The notes under the pieces: generated by a model
Seen by the model: only the letters and a program-made list of their open reading frames with translations
Told to the model about the DNA's origin: nothing
Database searches by the model: none
Made by a program: the position numbers and the translations under genes
Shown: piece by piece, positions 1 through 9,092 of the stretch
Layout: each line of letters opens with the position of its first letter
How positions within the stretch are numbered: the stretch's first letter is position 1
Assembly: GCA_964347035.1 (NCBI GenBank)
Contig: CAYFXE010000029.1
Coordinates: 1 to 36,860, forward strand
Length of the DNA stretch: 36,860 nucleotides
From: CAYFXE01 sp964347035
GTDB taxonomy: Bacteria; Acidobacteriota; Aminicenantia; Aminicenantales; Aminicenantaceae
Direction of reading: 5' to 3'

Positions 1-110
1 GATCGTGGGGATGGCGTGAGCCAGGGAACTGGAAGCCGGGAACATACAGGATCGAGCTCTTTATAGAAGGTCAAAAAATCGCTGAAGCTTTCTTTGAAAT
101 TGTGAGATAA
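1..110 (+). CDS. 3' end of an unrecognised protein (partial)
   Basis: Reading from base 3, an open frame runs off the left edge and stops at TAA 108-110. It gives 35 residues that include GNWKPGTYRIELFIEG and end in FFEIVR. This beta-strand-like pattern (aromatic-Pro-Gly-Thr-Tyr-x-[IV]-E, then a short strand ending F-E-I) is, from memory, common as the extreme C-terminus of assorted exported or regulatory proteins in acidobacterial-type genomes. The fragment is too short to assign a function. It is the only plus-strand gene in the first 14 kb. A weak hairpin (ATCTTT/AAAGAT arms, about 117-138) follows the stop but has no clear T-run. Confidence 0.5.
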   Translation, partial: SWGWREPGNWKPGTYRIELFIEGQKIAEAFFEIVR

Positions 111-138
111 CCTAGAATCTTTTATCTGCAAGAAAGAT

Positions 139-266
139 AGGAATTTGCTTTTTGTGCTTGCGGCAAATCCCTCGCAATTTTCCCTATTACCACCTACTAA
201 CATCCAGAAATAACAGTTAACACCTAATACAACAAGGTCGATGACTCAAGATGAGTAACGAATCAA
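139..266. repeat. Direct repeat copy 1 (~128 bp)
   Basis: This stretch is nearly the same as 1564-1692, in the same orientation, with about seven or eight differences including one indel. It starts at AGGAATTTGC and ends at ACGAATCAA. It contains no convincing ORF. The second copy abuts the 3' end of an IS91-type transposase remnant, so the repeat may be an insertion-sequence end left at two sites. That is inference. Confidence 0.85.
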
Positions 267-312
267 CCGAGTTCTTCAAATCCGCAGGTTTAGGATAGAC
301 TCGGTCCTCAAG

Positions 313-816
313 TCAGCCAAAAGCAATCTGGATAATTAGGTGAAATATTCCCCAGTCCTCTCTCAGGCGCTCGCCCTCGATATATTCCATGGCGATGAAG
401 ATTTTGCCCCTATCTTCTTCGACCTCATGGATGGTGCAGATATTGGGATGGGAGAGGGCAGCGGCAGCCTGGGCTTCCCGGAGGAACCGCACTTTGGCTT
501 CCGGGTCGTCGATCAGCTCCTGGGCCAGGAATTTAAGAGCGGCAGGACGCTTGAGCTAGCTGTCCTCGGCCTTATAGACAACCCCCATTCCTCTTCTTCC
601 CAGTTCTTCGATGATTCTGTATTTTTTGGCGAATGTGCTTCCTAGATGCAATTTATCTTCAGGCTTTAGGATTGTTCTAGTTTGAGAGATTTCGATCCCT
701 GCGGAGGGACGAAGTTGGGTAGCACACTTCTTACTGAAGACGGAATCCGGAGTGTTATCCGTCTGACACTTGGGGCATTCCATGGTTGTCCGCCGTTTAC
801 TGCCTAGCTGTTTCAT
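313..816 (-). pseudogene. Serine/threonine protein kinase, N-terminal fragment with in-frame stop
   Basis: The first 86 codons (558-816) encode a degenerate zinc ribbon (CPKC, then FSKKC, where a Cys is expected at the Ser) and the start of a Hanks-type kinase domain: YRIIEELGRRGMGVVYKAED. A TAG codon follows at 556-558. The same frame then continues with unmistakable kinase sequence: AALKFL (VAIK-type Lys), then FLREAQAAAALSHPNICTIH, then FIAMEYIEGERL. A lysine codon is expected at the TAG, so a single AAG-to-TAG change explains it. Homology ends near 345, before the catalytic loop, and the frame stops at 313-315. HRD and DFG motifs are absent, so no active kinase can be made. The start is uncertain: ATG 816, or ATG 783 just before the CPKC motif; neither has a good ribosome-binding site. 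Confidence 0.85.
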
Positions 817-910
817 TAATACTAATTAGGCTAGTAAAAGTCAAGCAATGTCCAAAGAATAGAAAAGTTTGCTCGGCCAGGTAATTAAGGGATTCCGATG
901 GGAAGGAATA

Positions 911-1435
911 CTATCTTAATTTTTCTAAAACAAAGGCTGGAATGTGACTTTCGAGTGAAGGATGAGCTTCTAATAAACGCATGATATCAGTCAGGTCTTT
1001 CTGCCGTTTGCTTTTTCGGCGCTGCTCATCCAGATAGGCCCACAGTTTTCCTTGGAGAACATCCTCTATGCAAGCGACTCTCATTTCATAGCCAAGGATT
1101 TCTTTCGAGGCTGAACGAGATATGAATTCCTGATAGCGTGAATCCAGTTGAATCTGGATCCTTAAGTCTGATTTGGAGCTGGTTAAATTCACACTATGTT
1201 CAAATCTTTCAACCTTCAGATTCTTGCTGTTAGACTCTCTGCATACAAGGTCAATGTCCTTCATATCGACAACGACATCAAGGTCAAGGCTGACAACAGG
1301 TTCTACGTAAGCATTCACAGCAAGTCCTCCAACCACACAATAATCGGCTCGAGTCTTTTTTAGGATATCCAGGAAAAGCTGGAGAATATCCTCTTTTCCG
1401 TTAACAACAGCGTTCAGGAATTTCTTGCCGGTCAT
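911..1435 (-). CDS. Nucleotidyltransferase-fold protein (MNT/AbiEii-like)
   Basis: This 174-aa protein carries the polymerase-beta-type nucleotidyltransferase signature near residues 35-57: VVGGLAVNAY, followed by LDLDVVVD with paired Asp residues. A further region contains KLWAYLDEQRRKSKRQKDL, which resembles the lysine-rich segment of DUF1814/AbiEii-like and related small nucleotidyltransferases. Such proteins transfer nucleotides to protein or RNA targets, and some are toxins of type IV or MNT/HEPN toxin-antitoxin pairs. No partner gene is visible: downstream is the kinase pseudogene and upstream is a scaffold gap 53 bp away, which could hide one. ATG 1435 is used; only a weak GAG-type ribosome-binding site precedes it. 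The family is fairly clear, the biological role is not. Confidence 0.65.
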   Translation of the reverse strand: MTGKKFLNAVVNGKEDILQLFLDILKKTRADYCVVGGLAVNAYVEPVVSLDLDVVVDMKDIDLVCRESNSKNLKVERFEHSVNLTSSKSDLRIQIQLDSRYQEFISRSASKEILGYEMRVACIEDVLQGKLWAYLDEQRRKSKRQKDLTDIMRLLEAHPSLESHIPAFVLEKLR

Positions 1436-1488
1436 TTTTTATCTCAATTTTAGCATTTTTTTATGTTTTGCCCAGATTAAACTTAACA

Positions 1489-1498
1489 NNNNNNNNNN
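1489..1498. other. Scaffold gap (10 N)
   Basis: A run of exactly ten N marks joined contigs, so the true length is unknown. It lies just upstream of the nucleotidyltransferase gene and close to the second copy of the 128-bp repeat, which probably broke the assembly. Bases 1499-1563 between the gap and the repeat show nothing recognisable. Confidence 0.97.
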
Positions 1499-1563
1499 AC
1501 ACATCATAATAGACATGGTCAATTCAAACGGGGATGAATTGAAATTAGGCTGATATTAAAAAA

Positions 1564-1692
1564 AGGAATTTGCTTTTTGTGCTTGCGGTGAATCCCTCGC
1601 AATTTTCCCTGTTACCACCTACTAACATCCAAAAATAACAATATAACACCTAATACAACATGGTCGATGACTCAAGATGAGTAACGAATCAA
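1564..1692. repeat. Direct repeat copy 2 (~129 bp)
   Basis: Partner of 139-266, with which it is almost identical over its whole length. Its right edge (ACGAATCAA, ending at 1692) falls within 3 bases of the end of recognisable transposase sequence on the minus strand. The two copies bracket the kinase pseudogene, the nucleotidyltransferase and the gap. Confidence 0.85.
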
Positions 1693-1694
1693 GC

Positions 1695-2259
1695 TGGTAG
1701 GAAACTTTGCCTGTGCCTTCATCAAAGGAGAGAGGCCCGGGAGACAGAAGAGGCCGAATCATGTATTTACCAACTCTCTCAGCCTCGCTCTTGGTCTGCG
1801 CCCTGACCTGGCTGTGGACGTGGAAACTGTGTGGCGCCAGCGGAGGATCTTCTCGACCAGAGGAAGGCTGATGAGCTTTTTCCGGAGAAGCAGAGAGAGG
1901 ACCTCAAGGGTGAAGACAACCTGACGGTGAGGGACATCCAGCAGGAGTTTCTCCCTCATCCACTCGCCCCACTCCTCACTTCTTTTGGCGTGGCAGGAGG
2001 GGCAGAATCCACGTGTCTTGCAGGAAAACATCAGGAGCCGCTCCTCCCTGCAATCTGGACACCGGATGCGGGCAAATCCGCACATTGGATTTCCGCAGTC
2101 GAGATAGTGCTCGACAACATCTTGGATCACAGGCCGGAAATATCCATACTTTTTCTCGAAGCGATCTTCATATTCTCGAAGAAAGCGCTCGAAATTGTGA
2201 AAAAACACACGATAAAAAATCGTGCGTTCCGGATGATGCTGGTGATAAATCCCCGCCAT
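1695..2259 (-). pseudogene. IS91-family transposase remnant, internally deleted and frameshifted
   Basis: The N-terminal ~110 residues look like the zinc-binding domain of IS91-type (HUH, rolling-circle) transposases: a CGNPMCGF motif, CPDC, then CKTRGFCPSCHAKR and the typical VPHRQVVFT. The sequence then jumps to a segment that normally lies near the C-terminus (LVEKILRWRHT). The whole catalytic core with the HUH and tyrosine motifs is therefore missing. Just after WRHT, near 1830, the frame breaks. Shifting by one base (consistent with loss of one G) recovers FHVHSQVRAQTKSEAERVGK and YMIRPLLSPGPLSFDEGTGK, which matches the family C-terminal region. ATG 2259 has no ribosome-binding site. This is a dead copy. 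Bases 2260-2440 upstream contain no gene I can support and may include the old element end. Confidence 0.8.
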
Positions 2260-2440
2260 GGTAGGAGGGATGATTCAAGAAACGGGCCAGAACGAAGAAA
2301 GAGGCCTCAACGACCCAATTTTCTCTGGCTGCAACAAGCTGTGGTACCAGGCCCCCTTTCCAAAAGTGTACCGCGATGGAATTGGCAGGCTGAGAAACCT
2401 GATGCGATTGGAGTAAAATTTTATGAATCTAGGCGTGGAT

Positions 2441-4924
2441 TTAATCCATCGCTGCCCCGCATATTTCCCCAGACATCCAATCCGCTGTCTTATCAATAAT
2501 GAAGTTTGACCAGACTCTATCGGCTAAAAAACGTTCAGTGATAAGGCCCAATAAATAGTTGCAAATAGTATCCCAGATGCATTTTTTTACGGCGTATGCA
2601 GATACTGTCTTGAGGTCTGCTCCGGCGACGGCAAGGGCAGCTGTGTTCACTATGCATTCCATTATTCCCATGTATGATTCTATCTGAAGCTTCAATTGGA
2701 TGACGGTCTGCGCAAGCTCTACATACTCGACGATTGCCTGCCCCCAGCCATGTTCTCCGACACCGATGGTATAACCGGTTTGGGGGTGTATCCGCCACCA
2801 AGCCACATATTCGTGGCCATTCTTTTTAACGGCCTGTTTAGGTGTGAGGATGATAAATCCTGCATCTAAATCGTGCTTGATCCGGGTCCGGGCATCCTGG
2901 CTGAGGTCCAGACTGGTGAACGCTTCTTCATCTGGATCGCGAATCGTCAGCCAATCAAAACCTTGAGCAAACAGTTCACTCGTATTTTCCACTTTTTCAC
3001 TCGGTCCGAGTAAAAAAGCCTCGATGTTTGTATCCACGACACCCTGCTTCAGGCGGCTGAGGAAGGAATTCTCCTCTCTCCCTGGGTGGACGGCTATATC
3101 GTTGGCAACGATGTCCAGACATCTGTATTGGACAAGTTCTCCTTGCGGATTCGGCTTCAGACCGATATGGTGGCTTAGTATATTCGGTTGATCCAGGTAG
3201 GCTTCTCGGTGCAAGGGGCCGAGTTTGCCGCGGACTAACGCCAAGTCGTATATTGAACCCGGGAGTGGCATGAGCTGGGCCATCTGACTTAGAAATTCTT
3301 CGGGGTTTGCTTCGTTCGCATTTTGAATCAATTCGAGTAGAATTTCCCGGTTGGCCAACATGTTCTTGATGGTCAGGTACTCGATGAAATCTGTTGGTAT
3401 CTGGCTATTGATGAATAAAATCTCGGCACGACTCAGGATATTCAGGCTCCGTCGCATTCGCAGTGCTTTCGTGATTTTGAGCGGTGTTACATCGTTTTTT
3501 TCGCGCTGGGCCGGGCCCAAAAAGTCAAATATTTCACGACGGATTGTTCGGGCGGATTGCCCTGGTGAACAGATCTCGTACTCAATCCACTCGGCAGTAA
3601 GAAGTCCGCCTTTTTTAGGTTCCTCTTTTGCCTTGTCTTCGCGGAAGCCCCTCAGGATGCTCTTCTGAATGGCCTGAATTCCTCTGGCTCTTTTCTTCTT
3701 TTCTATAAGATCGCCCGTATCTGTGAAGATAGTTCCAACGATTTCATCTGATCCAACGGATAGAGTCGGTACCCAGGCTTTTTCGTCAAGAACAGCGGTC
3801 TTCAGCCGCTCGAGCGGGTTTTCCACAGAAGAGAAGTCTGTGTACTTTGGCCAGTTTATCGGACTGTGACGCAGGTCTATCCTTTCATCGAATACCTCGG
3901 AAGGACGCAATGTATGTTCCAGTACGGTCTTTTCCTGGAGGCTTCCCTCTGTCCACTGCTCGATCACAACCCGGATATGCACCAGATGGTAGTCCTCTTC
4001 ATCCAGATCGTCCGGGTCACACCATGCTTCTGGTTCGACAAGGGCTTGACCTAGTTTCATATCACTAAAAGAGGGATCAACATCTATCCAGGTTTCCTCT
4101 TTCTCCCACTGAACCCACCAGTGGTCTTGGAGAGCCGAGCGCTCAGTATTTCTTTCTTCTGAGTCTTTATCGGCCTTTGACTTGCCTATTGTATCCAGAA
4201 TAGCTGATACTTGTTTATTCACACGGTCGTTTAGTTCTTTTGATCTGCGCTCTTGTTTCAACCTCATGTTCTTGATAGTGCTGTGCAGATTTTCTTTGTT
4301 TAGATTATATTTCGTGGCAAATTGTTCCACGAAGTCATCCTCAGCCTGAGGTGAAAGCTCTTTAGTCCGATCAAAAAATTTGGAGAAAGAGGATTGGATA
4401 TCCTGAAAGACCTCATCTGCTTTTTCTTCCGAAAGAGTCGCTCTGGCCAGGCGCACCTCATGTCCGGCCAAATCCAGGAGTTCATACAGAAGCAGGGCCC
4501 GGTCCAGGCTATTTCCGATCCGGTCCATCAGAACGCCTCTGGGCCCGCGAAGAGAACCTCGATAGGGCACCAAAAAGGTCTCATCTCGCACCCACTCATA
4601 GAGTTGTTTTGAATCATCCCCGACCTGTTCGACTATAGCCTCAGGATCAAAACGGTCTCTTAGCAAGTCACTCTCCGCCTCCTCGAGCTGCTGAAACATA
4701 CTTTCCAGCTGCTCAAACATCTGACTAATATCTTCCTCAGTAGGCAGGTTTTCCCTTTTGAAAGATGCTTCCTGATTTAGAGTCACATCGCTGGTTTTTT
4801 CTTGACTATTCTGGAAATTTTTTCTTGTATCCCTATCATTCCCTTGACTTCGGGAACAGGAAAGAATGAAAAGAGCAAGAACCAGGACAGCAATTGGCGA
4901 AATATACTTATTGATTTTATTCAA
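2441..4924 (-). CDS. Large lipoprotein with transglutaminase-like region
   Basis: This 827-aa protein starts at TTG 4924, behind a GGAG site and 12 bases after the stop of the upstream VWA gene. Residues 1-23 form a lipoprotein signal ending in FILSC (Cys23 lipidated), so it is probably membrane-anchored outside the cytoplasm. Residues 137-165 (GNSLDRALLLYELLDLAGHE) and 268-286 (HWWVQWEKEETWIDVDPSF) match the two halves of a transglutaminase/protease-like fold. The His and Asp positions are present, but Ser139 stands where the nucleophilic Cys would be expected, so catalysis is doubtful. Later a WWRIHPQTG and GEHGWGQ segment precedes a hydrophobic C-terminal region. Residues 60-90 are acidic and probably coiled. 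It is the last gene of the 10514-to-2441 operon. The specific function is unknown. Confidence 0.75.
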   Translation of the reverse strand: MNKINKYISPIAVLVLALFILSCSRSQGNDRDTRKNFQNSQEKTSDVTLNQEASFKRENLPTEEDISQMFEQLESMFQQLEEAESDLLRDRFDPEAIVEQVGDDSKQLYEWVRDETFLVPYRGSLRGPRGVLMDRIGNSLDRALLLYELLDLAGHEVRLARATLSEEKADEVFQDIQSSFSKFFDRTKELSPQAEDDFVEQFATKYNLNKENLHSTIKNMRLKQERRSKELNDRVNKQVSAILDTIGKSKADKDSEERNTERSALQDHWWVQWEKEETWIDVDPSFSDMKLGQALVEPEAWCDPDDLDEEDYHLVHIRVVIEQWTEGSLQEKTVLEHTLRPSEVFDERIDLRHSPINWPKYTDFSSVENPLERLKTAVLDEKAWVPTLSVGSDEIVGTIFTDTGDLIEKKKRARGIQAIQKSILRGFREDKAKEEPKKGGLLTAEWIEYEICSPGQSARTIRREIFDFLGPAQREKNDVTPLKITKALRMRRSLNILSRAEILFINSQIPTDFIEYLTIKNMLANREILLELIQNANEANPEEFLSQMAQLMPLPGSIYDLALVRGKLGPLHREAYLDQPNILSHHIGLKPNPQGELVQYRCLDIVANDIAVHPGREENSFLSRLKQGVVDTNIEAFLLGPSEKVENTSELFAQGFDWLTIRDPDEEAFTSLDLSQDARTRIKHDLDAGFIILTPKQAVKKNGHEYVAWWRIHPQTGYTIGVGEHGWGQAIVEYVELAQTVIQLKLQIESYMGIMECIVNTAALAVAGADLKTVSAYAVKKCIWDTICNYLLGLITERFLADRVWSNFIIDKTADWMSGEICGAAMD

Positions 4925-4936
4925 AGTTTCTCCGCC

Positions 4937-7900
4937 TCAGTCATTTATTTTTTCCTGAATGACCCATTCTTCTTGTTCTTTTTTCAGAAAGTAACGATGT
5001 TCTCCTTCGGCTTTAATAACGACTTTTGTCTCCAGAGGATGAGGTTCTACAAGCAAACGCAGAGTGTAGGTTCCTTCCATGACCTCAGCCGGCTCTCCAC
5101 CTACAAAACCGCTCGCTTTGACATCTCCCTTTTCGTCGAGGATGACATATTCGACTCGTAAAGTTTCTTCAAGAGAGGAGAGCAATTCCTGAGAATCCTT
5201 GGCTTCCAGGTATTTTCCTTTTGTTGATGAGGCAATAGTCTCCAATTCTTGCCTGGCATTCGCCTCTTTGATTCCGAATCCCACGATATACAGCTTGAGG
5301 TCGAGTCCCAATTCTTTAAGAGCAGGAGCCACATTGTCAATATCTCCTCCACAGCTCTCGATGCCATCGCTGATGAGGATAATGGTTCCTTTATCAATAT
5401 TCTTAAAGTCTTCTGCGGCTTGAAGAACTGAAAAGACCAACGGCGTCTTACCCTTTGGTTTGATTTGATTAATGATATCGATCATCTGTTTTTTAGCAAG
5501 CGGACCGATAGGCACCATGAGCTCTGTGTCTTGACAGGCACGTTTATCTCTTAAGGGATAGCGATGGCCGTAGACACGAAGACCCACGTTCATTTTCTCA
5601 GGAAGCTCGGAAATGATTTGATCCAACACTGTCCGTGCGATCGAGATTTTGCTTTCTCCCTTGATCTGTCCCCACATCGAATTAGAGGCATCCAGGATGA
5701 GTTCCACTTTTTTTGTGGTTTCTTTTTCTGCGCCTTCTTCAAAAAGAATTTGAAAAGTGCCTTGTTTTTTTACTTTCTTTTTGACCTCGGGTTTGGGCTT
5801 TGGCTTGGGTTTCGTTTCTTTCTTCAGTTCTGCCTTGAGATGATACTGGACGGGTGAAGTGAATTGCTCAAACAGGGTGCTTGCACTCTGTTTAATCATT
5901 TCATCAGAGGGGGAGAGATAGAACTGTCCTCCCGTTGCATAGGCGAATTCACTGAAAATCTGCTGATAAGTATTGGCGAAGTAATCTGATTTTTTATGCC
6001 ATCCCGTCTGTACTCCAATAGTAGAAATAATAACCTCAGTGTCTAAGATGGTATCCCAAAGTTCGATATAATCCTGTAACCATTCTGCAGTCTTCCTTTG
6101 ACTGACGAGATCGTCCAGGATGGCAATAATGACACGGTTGCCATCTTTTATCTTGACTCTGTCAATCGCACTCACAAGCCCGGTGAACGTATCCGTATTG
6201 CCCGCTCCTATAACCTCACTCTCGGCTGCCGCTTTTAATCGGGATGGATCGCGGGTGAAATCCGAGAGGTCGAAGACTTTATCCGTGTATTTCATCAGCC
6301 CAAGGAGCAGCCCCTCTTTCAGGTTATCCAGATATCCTCTGAGTACACGCTTAACGACAGGAACACTCACCTTCATACTACCGCTATCATCATAGACAAT
6401 CATGACATAGATTTCTGGTTGAATGATTTTTAGATAGTAATCATCTGGTTTCAAACGATAGGTGAAGACATGGGTCTCCCCGCTGATTTGAATGTCGGAA
6501 GGGGATACGGAAGTCCCCTCCCTCGATTGAAGATCAAGTTTAGGAGTTGTGAATCCGATTTTTCTGATGGATATTTTAAGCATCTCATCCTTTATGTTAT
6601 TTAGGGCAATATGATAATAATCCGTATCCTTTTGAGAAACTTCTCCTCCTAAAAGCGTATCAAGAGGTAAATTTTGAGCTTCTTGTATGGCATTATTGGA
6701 TTCGATCTCCTTGAGTTGAACTTCACCCAGTGTTTCTTCGACTCCTTTTACACCTCCTATTTCTTTAAAATATCCTTTGACAAAAATTTCTGAGATCTCA
6801 ATTTCTTCTGAGCTATAGGATTCAGTTACTTGGATTTTCAGGTACTTAGCAATCGTTGGAGAAACTGGAAATTCCTGATAACTTTCGGCCTTTGGTTTGG
6901 GTTTAATCGTTATTAAAGGCTTAAAACCAGATTTAGGAGTCTCGTTCGAGACAGAGAATCGGATTTCTTTGGGGAAATATTCTTCTGTTAGCTGAATCCC
7001 TATTTTATGAATCTCAGCAAATCTTCCCTGAGGAAAGCAGAAAACAGCTTCTTCTGGAAGACTGGTTTCTGAAAGATCGATAGAATATGTGCTTTCTCTA
7101 TAATCTTTCTGTGTGAGTGAGTGATCCAGTATACTCTGGAATTGATCACCGACAGGTGGAGATGACCTGTAGATGACAGCCGCTCCTCTTCTGTGGGATA
7201 GCAGATCTTGAAGTTGTCTTGTGGGTGGGTGTTCTGGGTCGATAGGAGTGACCCTTAGATCTTTGAATAGATAGGCTCCCCTTTCTAAAGGCGAAATTCC
7301 GGAGGCCTCAATACCTAGTTTCCCCTTTGAGTAGCGTCCGTCTTCTATGTCGAAGATAACTTTATCGTCGACCATGAAGATGATGCGGTTCGGGATAGAT
7401 TGTATCTCGACATCCATAAATTTGCCGATTTTATTTTCAGGGATCTCCATCTCAGCAAACGAGAGAAGTTCAAAACCTTGAGGTGTAAAGGCTTCGAGTT
7501 CATAACGGTTTTCGCTTTTATTGTATCCCACCCGGAAAAAATGGTCAGGATCCTGATACCCGAAGACAAGTCCCATGTATTTTCCGAGCGATCCTTTTGT
7601 TGTTGTTGGGTAAACTCTGACTCTGAAGGTATAGTTTTCCCACTCTTGATCTCCGTTCAGTAACATTGTCGCCGGTTCTTCGGTGGTATGGTCACTAGAA
7701 ATCCCTGCAAACTCGGTCAGCACGATTCCCCATCTGCTTTTGGGCGGAGTCGCTTGAGGATCATCCCATACCTGCCAGTTGTCGAGATTTCCGGATTTAT
7801 AATCCTCCACAACGGAAATATCCTGAAGGTCCTCTCCCTTTTCCGATCCCTCTTGCGTGCGGGAAGCAGATGTTGCACCTTTAAGGTATCCATAAACCAA

Positions 7901-9079
7901 TATTTCCTCGATGAAAATCATCCTGCCCGTTTGTTCAAGCATTTGACTTTCCAGGCTGGGATCGAGTCCTGTGGGTCCTGGAGAGAGAATTCTGATCTTT
8001 AGATATTTTCCAGAAACAGGTTTGATTTCGAATTCTTGATATCCATTTTTTCGGGGTTTGATCTGGAATGTCCCTAGGGATTGGAAACCATTCTGGGGGC
8101 TTTCAGGGGAAACAAGGAACTCAACACTTCCTGGTAACCACATATCAGAAACTTGAATACCGATCTTATGGACCTCTGCTTCTTGATTATTGGGGGAAGA
8201 GAAGACAGCTTCTAACGGAAGTTTTTCTTCTTTTAAATTGATAAGAAGCATACCTTTAGGATCCATCTTTTTTGTGTCGAGGGAGGTTTCATGGTCGATA
8301 AGGCCCAAAAACATTTCGTTAGCAGGAGAAACAAGTTTTGCCCCCTTCTTAAAAGACAATAAATCCTGCAATGGTCTTACTGCTAATGTACCAGGTTCTA
8401 TGGATTGTACCTTGATCTCTCCGATAAGGATCTTTTCCGATCCGAGGCCAGCCACGGCCAGGCCACATTGTCCATTTAGGTAACGGCCATCATCCAGGTC
8501 AAATAGAACATTATCCTTTAGGCTGAAAAGGATGCGGGAGCCAACGAAATCTACCCGAAAGGGAATTTCCTCGTATTTAGGGAATTCCATTTCAGCATAA
8601 TCAAGGGTATTGAGGCCCTCAGGTATTCTTGCTTCCAATTGAAAGCGTTCTTTGTCAGAATCGTAACCTACCCAGTAAAAATGTTCTGAATCCTGGTAGC
8701 CAAAGACAAAGCCGAACATCATTCCCTCATCTCCAGAATCGCCATATCTTATAACACTCGCTTCAAGCGAATAATTTCTCCATGATTTTTTTCCTGTTAA
8801 GAGCATGGATGAGACTTGATTAGGCTCACTCCTGATTCCTGAGAGTTCGGTTAGTCTGATATTCCATTGGCTGGGATAATTCCTGGCTTTAGGGTTATCC
8901 CATACTTTCCATTTTGAGCGAGGATTTAGCAGATTATCCTTTTCGCTGATGGGAACAGTTAAAGATTTTGTGGCAGGCTTGGGCTGATTATCTCCGTTAT
9001 GTACATTTATACCTGAGGAGAGGGATAAATGAAGAATGACCAAAATGAAGATGAATAAAAACAATTTAGCTTTATGCAT
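4937..9079 (-). CDS. Giant exported protein: two LamG/discoidin-like modules and two VWA domains
   Basis: ATG 9079 is chosen because an AAGGAG site lies 6 bases upstream and a signal peptide (about residues 1-24) follows; an earlier in-frame start at 9190 would precede the signal. The mature product is part of a 1380-aa chain. Residues 55-400 and 436-772 are a tandem duplication. Each half has a LamG/GH16-like jelly-roll segment (VFGYQD...VGY, FDLDDGRY or FDIEDGRY) and a discoidin-like segment beginning RPLQDLL or RQLQDLL. Residues 795-888 resemble a PPC-type domain. VWA domain 1 (890-1075) has the metal-binding motif DDSGSM at 897-902. A Lys/Pro-rich linker (1087-1106) leads to VWA domain 2 (1122-1300) with DASNSM at 1130-1135 and ISDGIESCGGD. 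A beta-rich tail follows. Cell-surface adhesion or binding is likely; the ligand is unknown. Confidence 0.85.
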   Translation of the reverse strand: MHKAKLFLFIFILVILHLSLSSGINVHNGDNQPKPATKSLTVPISEKDNLLNPRSKWKVWDNPKARNYPSQWNIRLTELSGIRSEPNQVSSMLLTGKKSWRNYSLEASVIRYGDSGDEGMMFGFVFGYQDSEHFYWVGYDSDKERFQLEARIPEGLNTLDYAEMEFPKYEEIPFRVDFVGSRILFSLKDNVLFDLDDGRYLNGQCGLAVAGLGSEKILIGEIKVQSIEPGTLAVRPLQDLLSFKKGAKLVSPANEMFLGLIDHETSLDTKKMDPKGMLLINLKEEKLPLEAVFSSPNNQEAEVHKIGIQVSDMWLPGSVEFLVSPESPQNGFQSLGTFQIKPRKNGYQEFEIKPVSGKYLKIRILSPGPTGLDPSLESQMLEQTGRMIFIEEILVYGYLKGATSASRTQEGSEKGEDLQDISVVEDYKSGNLDNWQVWDDPQATPPKSRWGIVLTEFAGISSDHTTEEPATMLLNGDQEWENYTFRVRVYPTTTKGSLGKYMGLVFGYQDPDHFFRVGYNKSENRYELEAFTPQGFELLSFAEMEIPENKIGKFMDVEIQSIPNRIIFMVDDKVIFDIEDGRYSKGKLGIEASGISPLERGAYLFKDLRVTPIDPEHPPTRQLQDLLSHRRGAAVIYRSSPPVGDQFQSILDHSLTQKDYRESTYSIDLSETSLPEEAVFCFPQGRFAEIHKIGIQLTEEYFPKEIRFSVSNETPKSGFKPLITIKPKPKAESYQEFPVSPTIAKYLKIQVTESYSSEEIEISEIFVKGYFKEIGGVKGVEETLGEVQLKEIESNNAIQEAQNLPLDTLLGGEVSQKDTDYYHIALNNIKDEMLKISIRKIGFTTPKLDLQSREGTSVSPSDIQISGETHVFTYRLKPDDYYLKIIQPEIYVMIVYDDSGSMKVSVPVVKRVLRGYLDNLKEGLLLGLMKYTDKVFDLSDFTRDPSRLKAAAESEVIGAGNTDTFTGLVSAIDRVKIKDGNRVIIAILDDLVSQRKTAEWLQDYIELWDTILDTEVIISTIGVQTGWHKKSDYFANTYQQIFSEFAYATGGQFYLSPSDEMIKQSASTLFEQFTSPVQYHLKAELKKETKPKPKPKPEVKKKVKKQGTFQILFEEGAEKETTKKVELILDASNSMWGQIKGESKISIARTVLDQIISELPEKMNVGLRVYGHRYPLRDKRACQDTELMVPIGPLAKKQMIDIINQIKPKGKTPLVFSVLQAAEDFKNIDKGTIILISDGIESCGGDIDNVAPALKELGLDLKLYIVGFGIKEANARQELETIASSTKGKYLEAKDSQELLSSLEETLRVEYVILDEKGDVKASGFVGGEPAEVMEGTYTLRLLVEPHPLETKVVIKAEGEHRYFLKKEQEEWVIQEKIND

Positions 9080-9092
9080 GGTTGCTCCTTGT

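Noticed and set aside
340..645. A 101-codon plus-strand open frame
   Set aside because: It mirrors the kinase pseudogene, whose kinase motifs on the minus strand are clear on both sides of the stop.
1831..2499. A 222-codon plus-strand open frame
   Set aside because: It is antisense to the transposase remnant, whose zinc-finger motifs are real; the plus-strand product has no recognisable features.
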